Shown: positions 1 through 9,228 of the stretch, in pieces | Layout of the letters: each line of letters starts with the position of its first letter | Position numbering within the stretch: position 1 is the stretch's first letter | Source: B30-G6 sp963701385 | GTDB lineage: Bacteria; Desulfobacterota; Desulfobacteria; Desulfobacterales; B30-G6 | Length of the DNA stretch: 64,000 bases | Assembly (NCBI GenBank): GCA_963701385.1 | Contig: CAVOZW010000012.1 | Location: 1-64,000, forward strand | Direction of reading: 5' to 3' | Program-made: the position numbers and the translations under genes | The notes under the pieces: model-generated | What the model was told of the DNA's origin: nothing | Databases searched by the model: none | What the model saw: the letters and a program-made list of their open reading frames with translations, nothing else

Positions 1-293
1 TTATATATGACCTAAACTCAATAAAGGAGTATCCGACATCCAATGAGAATCAAATGATTGTGACTTTATGGGGTCAGCGACACGAATTCAATCCGTATAA
101 ATTGAAGCTTATGCTTCCGAGTCTCAAGCGCAGGAGGATCAACGGATAGATCAAGTCATTCGTTTTCACTGACGGCTTTGATCATAGAATTGGATTGATA
201 TTCAAAATCTCGATTCATACCCTGGGCCGAGTAGTCCTTACTGAAGGTATTGTTAACTTCATAAAAATCAGTCTGGAGTCATGAATAGGACAA

Positions 294-692
294 TTATTCT
301 TGAGCGATATAATGATATTCGGTTTTTTCAGCGGAATATTGAGATAAATTATCTCCCTTTCTTCTGAGTGTGACCTGCTGGATTTCACTGGGTCTCCAAA
401 GCCTCATGCGCGGACCCCATGTGCCCGTTCCCCTGCAGACAATAACTGTCATGCCATCGATTTCGTAACGCCCCTCCAGCAGTGGGTACCGCCTACGTAC
501 CAGATAGTCGAACGGCCATATCTGTCCACCGTGGGTATGACCGGATAACATTAGATCCACGCCAGCGTTGGCTGCCTTTTCCGTTTCCCAGGGTGTGTGA
601 GAAAGACCATTACCACTAAGCATATCAGACCCCATTCGGGGAGCGGGGAACTGCGACAGGAAGACAATGAAAAATGAATTCCGGCCATGCAC
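294..692 (-). pseudogene. C-terminal fragment of a calcineurin-like metallophosphoesterase
   Basis: The last ~100 residues match the C-terminal half of YkuE-type metallophosphoesterases: a GVDLMLSGHTHGGQIWPF block with the metal-binding GHTHGGQ motif, then a VRRRYPLLEGRY stretch and a WGPRMRLWRP tail. The N-terminal catalytic half (the DxH and GNHD motifs) is absent. Similarity seems to begin near the SHTP residues (about position 605), and upstream codons read unrelated sequence in all frames. A family member is normally 270-400 residues, so this is a truncated, probably non-functional gene. It is last in a minus-strand run with the next three genes. Confidence 0.7.
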
Positions 693-816
693 AAGGCAAC
701 TGGATTCAGAACATAATGAAATCGCATCAGGTGGCGTTTCTGGAGCTGGTTAAATCTCTTTATCGAGCTTATTGTTTTCGGCGCTTTCACGCTTTTTGTG
801 ATCATCAAGAGAATGC

Positions 817-1860
817 TCATTTTTTTCTATCATTCCACTTTTTATGGTGTTTTTTCAAGTACCCGATCATGAAAACAAAAAGGGACGCGGTGATAAAAAA
901 AATTGGGGCAACCGTACGGATTATCTTTTCCAAGATCCTTATACCGGATTCACGAAAAATGGCGATACTTTTCGAAATGTAGGATTTGATAAATCTGAAA
1001 TGGGATAATTGATCATACTCATCCCGGCTCTCAGTAAAGTCGGCAAACGAACCCAAGATCGCAGATAATTTTATAGAAAATGATGCCCGATATGCACCAT
1101 TAGGAATCTTGGTTTCCGAGTCGTTTTTGTACTCATTTCCAGCGCCATACTTTTTTGTTGCATTGGTCTGATACAGCAACTTTTTCCGTTCTTCCTTTAC
1201 CTCATTTCCGGGCTCGCATTCATGGAGAGAAAATCTCTTGGAGAAATATTCCGTTTGATCCCAGATTGGCAGTTGCCGTAGGTTTGCAAGAAATTGCCTT
1301 TTGTTAAAATTGGATGGCTTGTTTTGTTGGGGGCCAATGAATAAAATATTTTCTAAGATAAAGCAGTTGCCACTGCTTACGGAGTTCGACCCCGAGTATG
1401 TTCTCGAAAAAATTTGCCCGTCTGTTTTTACTATTATTTCATGCCGTTGGAGTCTGTACACCGCATTTTCCAAACCCTTTCCGGCAGCGGCACAATTTGA
1501 AAAAATCTTGGGGGCACCACCATTTATTTCGATGCCTTCTCTGGGGCTACGACCAAGCGTCCACAACATCATTTCCTCTTTCGTTACGCTCTTGCCGTTT
1601 TTGCAATGGTGAACGCCAACACCAATACAATAAAACTTCGTTTTGCCCCACTTTGGGTACTTTTTTAGATCATCAAGAAATTCTCCTTTCAAAAATCCAT
1701 TCCGGCAATTCTCTGCCGAACCAATGAACAAGACGCCCCCTTTTCTAAAACATCGTCCCTTTTGGAATTCACCGAACCCGACATGAGCCTCCCACATCAA
1801 CTGCCCGGCATCGGATTCGATGATTTTGTACTCACCCAATCTGTAAATAGTTTCTTTCAT
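817..1860 (-). CDS. Hypothetical protein with a tandem-duplicated domain and C-terminal membrane anchor
   Basis: No family is recognised. The 347-residue product contains two similar segments, about residues 7-85 and 136-215. Each has an opening strand, a GVLFIGSAEN or NILFIGPQQN turn, then an FLxxLxxxPxW motif (FLDDLKKYPKW and FLANLRQLPIW) and a terminal H-C-rich strand. This indicates an internal duplication. A hydrophobic segment at about residues 314-335 followed by a basic KKHHKKW tail suggests a C-terminal membrane anchor with the repeats in the cytoplasm. No N-terminal signal is seen. It starts 6 bases after the dihaem cytochrome gene stop, so the two are probably co-transcribed. Confidence 0.6.
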   Translation of the reverse strand: MKETIYRLGEYKIIESDAGQLMWEAHVGFGEFQKGRCFRKGGVLFIGSAENCRNGFLKGEFLDDLKKYPKWGKTKFYCIGVGVHHCKNGKSVTKEEMMLWTLGRSPREGIEINGGAPKIFSNCAAAGKGLENAVYRLQRHEIIVKTDGQIFSRTYSGSNSVSSGNCFILENILFIGPQQNKPSNFNKRQFLANLRQLPIWDQTEYFSKRFSLHECEPGNEVKEERKKLLYQTNATKKYGAGNEYKNDSETKIPNGAYRASFSIKLSAILGSFADFTESRDEYDQLSHFRFIKSYISKSIAIFRESGIRILEKIIRTVAPIFFITASLFVFMIGYLKKHHKKWNDRKK

Positions 1861-1866
1861 TTCTGT

Positions 1867-2274
1867 TTACCGTGGAATCGTAACGTTGTCGTCGTCATAG
1901 ATCCCCTTTTCAGCACTGGTGTGACAAGCCGCGCAGTTGGATAAGGAGCCAATGGATTCAAGATTTAGCACGTTTTGTTGAATTTCATGGTGCTCTCGCC
2001 GTATATAGGGCACCTCGCTTATTCTTAACGGTGCTTGGTGGCCCAGACTTTTCATTATTTTTAAAGACAGTTTCCCGGAGGAATAATTTGCGGAATTGGC
2101 CCTTAGATAAGCTGAAATCGTCTTTGCTGATTCCGAATCAAGCTCGATAGACTCACCGAAATGATCCGAAAGACCCGCCAGAATTTTTTCCCATGAACCA
2201 GATGGTAATAATCCCGGTTGATATGCGAAATGACACGCACCGCAATTTTCTTCATACGTTGGATTACTAACCAT
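1867..2274 (-). CDS. Dihaem cytochrome c (DHC-like), signal peptide missing
   Basis: Two CxxCH haem c motifs (CGACH near residue 11 and CAACH near residue 115) and an intervening YQPGLLPSGSW segment fit the small dihaem cytochrome c (DHC) family, which takes part in periplasmic electron transfer. Family members begin with a Sec signal peptide. Here the reading frame starts only ten residues before the first haem motif, and an in-frame TAA lies 33 bases upstream of the ATG. A short basic stretch (MRKRLANVI) is readable in another frame just upstream and may be the remains of the signal peptide. The annotated form could not be exported for haem attachment, so the gene may be damaged. Confidence 0.75.
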   Translation of the reverse strand: MVSNPTYEENCGACHFAYQPGLLPSGSWEKILAGLSDHFGESIELDSESAKTISAYLRANSANYSSGKLSLKIMKSLGHQAPLRISEVPYIRREHHEIQQNVLNLESIGSLSNCAACHTSAEKGIYDDDNVTIPR

Positions 2275-2358
2275 TGTCAGATTACGTTTGCCAACCGCTT
2301 CCTCATTCTTACGTTATTTTTTCACTCAAACTCTCGATCCCTTGGATCCTGGAACCCT

Positions 2359-4209
2359 TCATTCGTGTTTGTGCTTGTCCGCCTGGACCTTCACGAGAAA
2401 GGTTTTGGCGATGTTGCTCGAATAGACCACGATCTGTTTCAGCAGGTCCATCAATTCCATATGGATTTCGTGGGTTTTGGCGGATTCCACCTGTTCCTGG
2501 CGGATCCGTTCGAGATGCCTGGCGCGGTACTGCTCTTCCAGATCCAGATACGTGCGTTCGCTGGACATGATTTCCCGGGCTGCATCGAGATTCATTTCCA
2601 TAAAAGACTCTTTAAGAAGTTCAATCCGTCGGCAGACTTTCTGGTGATAGATCAGGATTTCCTCTTTTCCTTCCTCGGAAAAATCGATCATGAGATCTTT
2701 TTTCTTGGTAATGAGGGGCACCATATTGCGGTGAATGAGATCGGCCATACTCTCTATGTCGCTTGCGATGGAAATCATGCCGAATGCTTCGTTGGCCTGC
2801 TCAGGAGCCACGCCCTGCTCCACCAGTTTGAAGAGGTATTCCCTGATTTTCTCTTCGATAAAATCGATTTTCTCTTCGCGCATGTCGATTCCCTGGAGAA
2901 GTGTCAGGTCTGTCCGCCAGGTATCTTTTGTAGGAATTTCCCGCAGCAGAAAGTCCTTTTCCTCCGGGTCTGATATTTCTTTTTCAATCAGCTTCTCATC
3001 CGACATGAAGGGAATGATAATGGAGGCAAGCATCCGCCAAACCAGCTTGGCCATCCTGGCCACTTCCGCCCGGGCCAAGTCCAAGGCAATGGCCGGTGTG
3101 GAAATACTCCCCTCATCAAGGAACTTGGTGGTCATAATGACATCTTTGGGGGTCTCTTCGAGGGGAAGGATCTTGAAAATAAGCCTCGAAAAATATTGGG
3201 TGAAGGGCAGAAAAACCAGGGCCAGGGCAACGTTGAAAATCGTATGGGCATTGGCAATCTGGCGTGCTGTTCCAGAGCCGAATCTTTCAGCGAGCATCCG
3301 AATCAGATCCGCAAACGCCGGCAACCAGAAAACGAAAAGAAGCACACCCGCAATTTTAAAAATGACATGCGCCAGAGCCACCCGTTTGGCCTCGCGCGAG
3401 GTGCCGATGGAGGCCAGTCCTGCTGTGATACAGGTGCCGATATTGGCGCCTAAGACCAGCGGGATACCAGCCTCAAGATTCAGGATCCCTTGCTGGGCCA
3501 AGGCGATGACAACACCAGCGGTGGCAGCACTGCTCTGAACCAGGGAAGTAAACAGGGCCCCGATCAAAATTCCGAGGAAAGGATTCTCCATTTCCTTCAT
3601 GATATCGATGAATACGGCATACGTTCTCAGGGGCTTCATGGCATCGCTCATGAGTTTCATGCCGAAAAAGAGAAGGCCGAACCCCAGGATCACATCACCG
3701 ACATTCTTGGTCGTCCCCTTTTTTCCAAACATATGCAGCGAAAACCCAATGGCGACCATCAGCAGGGCATAATCCCCAAGATTAGAAGCGATCAATTGCG
3801 CTGTGATGGTGGTGCCGATGTCAGCCCCCAGGATAACCCCCATGGACTGAACAAAGGTCATCAGGCCTGCCTGAACAAAACTGACCAGCATCACAGTTGT
3901 GGCGCTGCTGGACTGGATGACTACTGTGACGAAGGCGCCCACGCACATTGCGATGACACGGTTTCTGGTCAGCGCAGCCAGTATGGAGCGCATCCGGTTT
4001 CCGGCGGTACGTTTCAGGCCGGTACTCATTTCTTCCATGCCGTGGAGGAACAGCGCCAATCCGCCTAACATACCGACACAGAGAAAATACCATGAAATAG
4101 TCCCAGTTCCTGATTCCGCGGCATAAAGACAGGGTGGGTACGAAAAGGCGACACCGGCCGCTATCATCCAGGGACTGTATCGTTTAAGGCATTGAAATGA
4201 CAATTTCAT
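2359..4209 (-). CDS. Na/phosphate cotransporter with C-terminal PhoU-like domain
   Basis: This inner-membrane protein of 616 residues belongs to the NptA/PNaS Na+/Pi cotransporter family. The two inverted halves each carry the family QSS signature, QSSSATTVM near residue 100 and QSSAATAGV near residue 223. About ten hydrophobic helices fill residues 10-345. The remaining ~250 residues are charged and helical and resemble the PhoU-like cytoplasmic domain usual in bacterial members. It is expected to import phosphate using the Na+ gradient. A DUF47/PhoU-type protein is encoded 0.8 kb upstream on the same strand, consistent with a phosphate theme. Confidence 0.92.
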   Translation of the reverse strand: MKLSFQCLKRYSPWMIAAGVAFSYPPCLYAAESGTGTISWYFLCVGMLGGLALFLHGMEEMSTGLKRTAGNRMRSILAALTRNRVIAMCVGAFVTVVIQSSSATTVMLVSFVQAGLMTFVQSMGVILGADIGTTITAQLIASNLGDYALLMVAIGFSLHMFGKKGTTKNVGDVILGFGLLFFGMKLMSDAMKPLRTYAVFIDIMKEMENPFLGILIGALFTSLVQSSAATAGVVIALAQQGILNLEAGIPLVLGANIGTCITAGLASIGTSREAKRVALAHVIFKIAGVLLFVFWLPAFADLIRMLAERFGSGTARQIANAHTIFNVALALVFLPFTQYFSRLIFKILPLEETPKDVIMTTKFLDEGSISTPAIALDLARAEVARMAKLVWRMLASIIIPFMSDEKLIEKEISDPEEKDFLLREIPTKDTWRTDLTLLQGIDMREEKIDFIEEKIREYLFKLVEQGVAPEQANEAFGMISIASDIESMADLIHRNMVPLITKKKDLMIDFSEEGKEEILIYHQKVCRRIELLKESFMEMNLDAAREIMSSERTYLDLEEQYRARHLERIRQEQVESAKTHEIHMELMDLLKQIVVYSSNIAKTFLVKVQADKHKHE

Positions 4210-4282
4210 TTGTCAACCTTTCAATAATTGAACTCAGATTTCTTCCGGCTAACGGTATATCAACATTACCAATAACCTTGTC

Positions 4283-4867
4283 TTATTTTTCAGAAGCAAT
4301 CAGTTTTTTAGCATAAGCCTTGCAAGCGATAGGCAAAGTAATACCTTCCCGAGAATATTTTGAGTAATCTTCACCTGGATCAAAACATGTCGGGCTTCCA
4401 TTTACCCAGAACTGATCGGGATCGTATGTTTGAGAATATTTTTGAGAATTTCCTCCAACCTTACAAATTCCGAAATGTAAATGAGAAAAGCCATCAGTGG
4501 GGACACCGGACAAACCAATCAGTTGACCCCTTTTTAGTATTTGGCCCTTTTCTACATAAACCTTGCTCAGGTGAGCATAAATAAGATCAAAATGTTTCAA
4601 ATTTTGAACCCGGACAAAAATACCACCGTTATAAGAAGCTTCTGGGTAGGAATTTCCAACGAGAGACACCTCTCCCTCAGTAGCCGCAATTATCGGTGTC
4701 CCCTCACTAATTTTAAAATCAATGCCCGAGTGAAGCCCTTCACCACCAACAACTGGAGCACCATAATTCCTGCAGATATTAAAAGGGCTCGCCGATGAAG
4801 GCTTGTGGCTATCACATGAGCATATGAGAAAGACACCCAAGAGCATGCAGCATATATGCTTTTTCAC
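4283..4867 (-). CDS. M23-family peptidase lipoprotein
   Basis: A 194-residue exported protein. The N-terminus is a lipoprotein signal (charged KKH, hydrophobic core, LICSC lipobox). The rest matches the LytM/M23 endopeptidase fold: GLHSGID supplies the HxxxD zinc ligands, and SHLHFG near residue 130 supplies the HxH motif. M23 enzymes cleave peptidoglycan cross-bridges, so a role in cell-wall remodelling at the periplasmic face is expected. All zinc ligands appear present. It lies alone between the Na/Pi transporter and the DUF47 gene on the same strand. Confidence 0.87.
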   Translation of the reverse strand: MKKHICCMLLGVFLICSCDSHKPSSASPFNICRNYGAPVVGGEGLHSGIDFKISEGTPIIAATEGEVSLVGNSYPEASYNGGIFVRVQNLKHFDLIYAHLSKVYVEKGQILKRGQLIGLSGVPTDGFSHLHFGICKVGGNSQKYSQTYDPDQFWVNGSPTCFDPGEDYSKYSREGITLPIACKAYAKKLIASEK

Positions 4868-5006
4868 CTTATTGCCTCCATCGTCATGTCATTCCATTGT
4901 TATATCAATCCAAGGGTATCAATTTGAACACGGGGTACTACAACATTATTATTTATGACTTCAAATTCGGTGACTGGCGTTCCGTGAAAAATTGACCGCT
5001 CATTAT

Positions 5007-5654
5007 TCATGAGGCAATCTTCACGATGATCAGTTGAATTTTATCGTTGGTTTCAACTGCCTGCGAAGAAATGGTCGCAATACTTTCCATGCAGTCATTT
5101 AAGTATGATTTTTGCCAATGATCGAGAGAAGAAGAATATATTTGATTTTTCAAATCTCTTGACAGGGCGCTTACCTCAGCCCTTTTCTCCAGAAACTGAT
5201 CGACGTTTTTCCTGATAACGTTCTGCGCATCATCGCCCCTCAGGTAGTACAGGATACTTTCATGGATAGGTCTGAATAGAAAAAAGACCAGCCGCGTCAT
5301 GATCGCAAACTGATTTTTTATTTTAATCGGCATCTCCGGCTGCAGGTACATAAAGGTTTCACAGGACAGTGTAGCCGCATCGGCAATCCTGCCGACACTT
5401 TTCACAATCTCGAGCAGATCTTTCCGGATTACCGGAAAATACGCACCTTTGCAGAGCCTGTGCCAAATTTCCTGACGTTCTGCTTCAAGAAAGGCACTAT
5501 TTGCATTTTTCCTCAGAAGCAGGGATTTAAATTTCTCAAGATCATCCGAGAGATAGTAGTCAAGGGCTTCGGAAGATACTTTCAGCCATTCCTTGATTTC
5601 TTCAAGGTGCTTTTCCAGCAGGAAAATGACCTCTCTTTCCTTTTTAAGCATCAT
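5007..5654 (-). CDS. DUF47 / TIGR00153-type PhoU-like protein
   Basis: The 215-residue product is all-helical and resembles the DUF47 (TIGR00153) family, cytoplasmic PhoU-like proteins that usually partner with Pit-type phosphate transporters. Supporting features are the repeated long amphipathic helices, the early LLxKHLEEI-like helix, and the IVxSVGRIADAA segment near residue 88. No metal cluster or catalytic motif is clear. The next transporter on the strand is of the Na/Pi type with its own PhoU domain. This protein could modulate that transporter, which is an inference from proximity. Confidence 0.75.
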   Translation of the reverse strand: MMLKKEREVIFLLEKHLEEIKEWLKVSSEALDYYLSDDLEKFKSLLLRKNANSAFLEAERQEIWHRLCKGAYFPVIRKDLLEIVKSVGRIADAATLSCETFMYLQPEMPIKIKNQFAIMTRLVFFLFRPIHESILYYLRGDDAQNVIRKNVDQFLEKRAEVSALSRDLKNQIYSSSLDHWQKSYLNDCMESIATISSQAVETNDKIQLIIVKIAS

Positions 5655-5883
5655 TTTTTGTAAACTTCCCCCAGAAGTCTTGGTTGAAATATTTCACTGT
5701 ATTTTAAAATAGTTAATATCTTCTGTAAATTACGTTAGGGCTGTATTTTCAAATAACAAAAACCCAGTAGTTTCTTATAACCGATTCCCGGTAGTCGAGT
5801 TCCTTGGGACATTGTCTTATTGATTTTTATCGCAATTTAATTTTTAATGGGAATAAGCAAACAATATTTCCAAAGCGGGCCAT

Positions 5884-6540
5884 ATGGGAAAAAATTACAG
5901 AATTGTAATCGTCGAAGATTACACGATTGTTCGTCAGGGTTTGAAGTCTTTGTTGGATTCTTTCAGCGATTTGGAGGTTGTCGGAGAAGCGGTGGATGGC
6001 AAAGGGGCTATTGAATCTGCCGAGCGTCTTAAACCGGATCTTGTATTGATGGATCTGTCGATGCCAAAAACAGATGGCTTCACTGCCATTAAGGAGATAA
6101 AAAAGCGTCTTCCAGAAACAAAGATTTTAGTGCTGACGGTGCACAAAACCGAAGGCCACGTTCGCATGGCGCTTGAAGCCGGCGCGGATGGCTATATTCT
6201 GAAAGATGCCTCCTGCACAGAACTGGAAATGGCCATCAGAAATATTGCGGATGGGAAATCATACCTGAGTCCCGAAATCTCCAACGGCATTATTCGGGGG
6301 TATCTGTCCGGAATGCAAACGGGGAGGGAGGCAAATAAATCCGGCAGTCTTACACCGCGGGAAGTGGAAGTGATGAAGCTTATTGCTGAGGGTTACAAGA
6401 GCAGGGAAATTGCCGACTACCTGGCAATCAGCATCAACACCGTCGATAAACACCGTGCAAATTTGATGCGGAAGCTGGGTCTTCACAGTTCCTCGGCGCT
6501 CACCCATTTTGCGATCAAAGAGGGTCTGGTGGGAAAATAA
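5884..6540 (+). CDS. NarL/FixJ-family response regulator
   Basis: A two-domain transcription factor of 218 residues. The receiver domain (1-120) has the acidic pair in VIVEDYT, the phospho-acceptor Asp in LVLMDLSMP, and the conserved Lys in YILKDAS. A LuxR-type helix-turn-helix fills about residues 150-215 (LTPREVEVMKLIAEG, then SINTVDKHRANLMRKLGL). The gene converges on a HisKA_3 sensor kinase whose 3' end overlaps this one by 26 bases. Kinases of that class phosphorylate NarL-type regulators, so the two are very likely a cognate pair despite opposite orientation. Confidence 0.95.
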   Translation: MGKNYRIVIVEDYTIVRQGLKSLLDSFSDLEVVGEAVDGKGAIESAERLKPDLVLMDLSMPKTDGFTAIKEIKKRLPETKILVLTVHKTEGHVRMALEAGADGYILKDASCTELEMAIRNIADGKSYLSPEISNGIIRGYLSGMQTGREANKSGSLTPREVEVMKLIAEGYKSREIADYLAISINTVDKHRANLMRKLGLHSSSALTHFAIKEGLVGK

Positions 6541-8644
6541 GCTTTGCGTGCGCTATTGGCCATACGGCACAAATTCTGGTGGCTTGCCCCGGTGCTGTCT
6601 CTAAGGTGAAGGTGCCGCCTGAAAGTTCGGTTCGCTCCCGCATGCCGGCCAGACCAAATCCTCCCTCAGTTACGTTTTGCAACAAGAAATTGTCAGGGTC
6701 GAAGCCGTTTCCATTGTCTTCGACACAAAGTTCGACATGATTGCCTTGCTGCCGCAAGCTTACCTGTGCGCAATCAGCTCCGCTGTGTTTGGCTACATTG
6801 TTGAGAGATTCCTGCAAAACCCTAAAAATTACGATCTTTAAAGTTTCGTGAATCTCATTCTCATCGACTTCAATCAACTTTAAAATTCGAATTTTTTTAT
6901 ATATGTTTTCAAACTGCTGGCAAAACCAATAAATTGTCTCCGATATGCCGATATCGTCCAGAGTGGAAGGTCTCAGCCCCATGGCGATTCGCCGTGTTTC
7001 CTCGACCGTTGCCTGAATTAGAGGAATTATGTTCTCCAGCGCTTCAGAATTGGATGCTGACTCAGTTTTTCTAAGCCTTCGGACACTGTTTTCTATAGCA
7101 AACTTTATTCCTGTCAGCGCCTGCCCGATGCCGTCATGAAGTTCCCCAGCCACCCTTTTGCGTTCGCTTTCCTGGGCCTCCAATATTTTGGAAGAGAGCA
7201 GACGTAACTCTCCTTCCGATTTTCGCAACATTTCTTCCGCCAGTTTGCGTTTGGTATTGTCTTGTGCCACGACTACAAAGCCACCGCTATCAGACATCAG
7301 AGAGCCGGATAGTGATACGGATATCTTTTGATGGTCTTTGCAAACAAGTTCGGTCTCATAATTTCGTAACGAACCGCTTTTGATAATTTTATCAACTAAT
7401 AAGTGGTCGGTATTCGAGCCGCCCAATATCACATCCACCTTCTTGCCGAACAGCTCCCTTTCTTCATACACCAGCAGGTCAAGAGCGGCCCGGTTGACTT
7501 TTTCGATTTTCCTTTCCGAATTGACCACAATCAACATGTCCGCCATGGATTCTATGATCTTATCGACGTAGTTTTTGGAAACAGTGATCTGCTTTAGGTC
7601 AACGGTCATTTTGTTGAATGCTTCAGCTACGATACCGATTTCGTCATTTGTTGTCACCGGGACCTTTGTATCTAGATGCCCCCTGCCAACCCGTAAGACG
7701 CCATTTTTCAATGCGATAAGTTTCATAGAGATCGAACGGGCGAAGAAATAATAAAACGTGCTTCCCACTGCAATGCCAAATATATAAATAATCAGGCTCA
7801 TTACGCGAAAATCGAACTTTGTGCGTTTATAGTCCGACAGACTTTCCTCCATGATTTGATCGACAACAGTCTCCATTCTTTCAATTACGTTGCCAAATTG
7901 GCCTTGAAGACCCTCTTCATCGGTCCGTCCAACTTTTTTTTGCAATAGTACAAAATTTCGAAAAGCGTTTTCATATAAGGTCAGATCTTCTGATAATTCA
8001 GCAGCCTTGGGGCTGGGTATTTTCAAAATCTCCTTCCGCAAGTCGGCAATTCGGTTTCGTATATCCTCCAGATATGTTTCATCGCCTCTCAGGAGATAAT
8101 CTTTTTCGAGTCTCCTGAGTTGAAGCAGCGATTCCTGCATATCTGTTCTATTCAGTATGGTTATTTGGTGTTCGACCTCATGGATCGCCTGGCGCCATTG
8201 CCCCAACAACCCCCAGTCTTTGAATCCAATTTGTTGGTAGGTGTTTTCCAATTCGGAAAAAATATGGCTGTATTCATTGAATAGTTGCATGAGTTGAATG
8301 GCACTGTTTCTGTCGCTGACAGGCCGCCATTGAATCAGGTATCCAATCTTTTCTTGAGCACTTTCTGTAAAGTGTTGATGCGCCTGGAGGTTGTTTGAAA
8401 CGCCTGTTTTATAGAATCTTTCATTCTGTAAATCGCGAAGGATAAAATTTTTTTCAGCAATTCGAGCCTTCAGCATCTGAATGATAATGCTGTCTGTCAT
8501 CGTATGAATCCGGTCGGCATGTTCAGTTTTACTGAGGAAATAAGACATAGTCAAAAAGGATGGCAAAACAATCAGTAATATGGACGACCAGCCAATGATC
8601 AATAACTTGATAAATATGTTCTTGCACTGGAACCACTTTTTCAT
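6515..8644 (-). CDS. Membrane sensor histidine kinase (HAMP-PAS-HisKA_3)
   Basis: A 709-residue sensor kinase. Residues 12-33 and about 278-298 are transmembrane helices enclosing a ~245-residue helical periplasmic sensing region. A HAMP linker follows (about 300-355), then a PAS domain (about 365-475). The HisKA_3 dimerisation helix has the phospho-accepting His in RVAGELHDGIGQ, and the HATPase_c domain has VEDNGNGF (N and G1 boxes) and GGFGLAGMRER (G2). HisKA_3 kinases work with NarL-type regulators, and the convergent gene encodes one. The stimulus cannot be told from sequence. Confidence 0.94.
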   Translation of the reverse strand: MKKWFQCKNIFIKLLIIGWSSILLIVLPSFLTMSYFLSKTEHADRIHTMTDSIIIQMLKARIAEKNFILRDLQNERFYKTGVSNNLQAHQHFTESAQEKIGYLIQWRPVSDRNSAIQLMQLFNEYSHIFSELENTYQQIGFKDWGLLGQWRQAIHEVEHQITILNRTDMQESLLQLRRLEKDYLLRGDETYLEDIRNRIADLRKEILKIPSPKAAELSEDLTLYENAFRNFVLLQKKVGRTDEEGLQGQFGNVIERMETVVDQIMEESLSDYKRTKFDFRVMSLIIYIFGIAVGSTFYYFFARSISMKLIALKNGVLRVGRGHLDTKVPVTTNDEIGIVAEAFNKMTVDLKQITVSKNYVDKIIESMADMLIVVNSERKIEKVNRAALDLLVYEERELFGKKVDVILGGSNTDHLLVDKIIKSGSLRNYETELVCKDHQKISVSLSGSLMSDSGGFVVVAQDNTKRKLAEEMLRKSEGELRLLSSKILEAQESERKRVAGELHDGIGQALTGIKFAIENSVRRLRKTESASNSEALENIIPLIQATVEETRRIAMGLRPSTLDDIGISETIYWFCQQFENIYKKIRILKLIEVDENEIHETLKIVIFRVLQESLNNVAKHSGADCAQVSLRQQGNHVELCVEDNGNGFDPDNFLLQNVTEGGFGLAGMRERTELSGGTFTLETAPGQATRICAVWPIAHAKLIFPPDPL

Positions 8645-9228
8645 TGTTTTCTCACTTTCAAATTAAAATTAACAAAAGGCCCTTGTTGATGGTATCTGCC
8701 AATTAAACGATTGCAGAATATTGCCAATTTGAAATAGCTCTATTTAGACTTGTCATTATCGAAGATTTAGCATTTTAATTGCAATATGACAATTGATGGA
8801 GAGTTTGAAGACTTGGCCTATCCAGGCGTTCTCACTGATGTGGTGATTGTGATTCAATCTTTAACCCGCTAAAAACCTGGTTGCAGGAACAAGTCTTTAC
8901 TGAACCAGTGCCTTCCGCAGCAGCATAACTTTATGGAGCTTCGAAATTGCCGCTTTCTAAATTTTACCGGATTCCCACCTGAGTTGGTATCTTATTTTTA
9001 TAAAAGGTTATGCGCTCGGTCCAGGATGACGTTGGGGGTTAATTTTTACTTGACAAGTACAAAAATAGAGGGCAGACTAGCCACATATAACTTATTAATT
9101 ATAATAGAAAAATAAAGATTTGTTACGTCTTATCTCCATATATCGGCAGTCTGCTGATAGTTGGTTTTTTGGCATGAAAATTAACTGTAAACTAAAACCA
9201 AATGCTATGATAAAATTACCAGGCTCAT
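8645..9228. other. Intergenic region without a supported gene
   Basis: This 584-base spacer separates the divergent kinase and CHASE-protein genes. It is A+T-rich and must hold both promoters. A 60-codon frame at 8933-9115 has no ribosome binding site or protein-like composition and was not accepted. No convincing operator, riboswitch or repeat is seen. Confidence 0.5.

Noticed and set aside
8933..9115. 60-codon plus-strand frame in the spacer before the CHASE gene
   Set aside because: No ribosome binding site, no recognisable composition or family, and it fills a region expected to hold divergent promoters.
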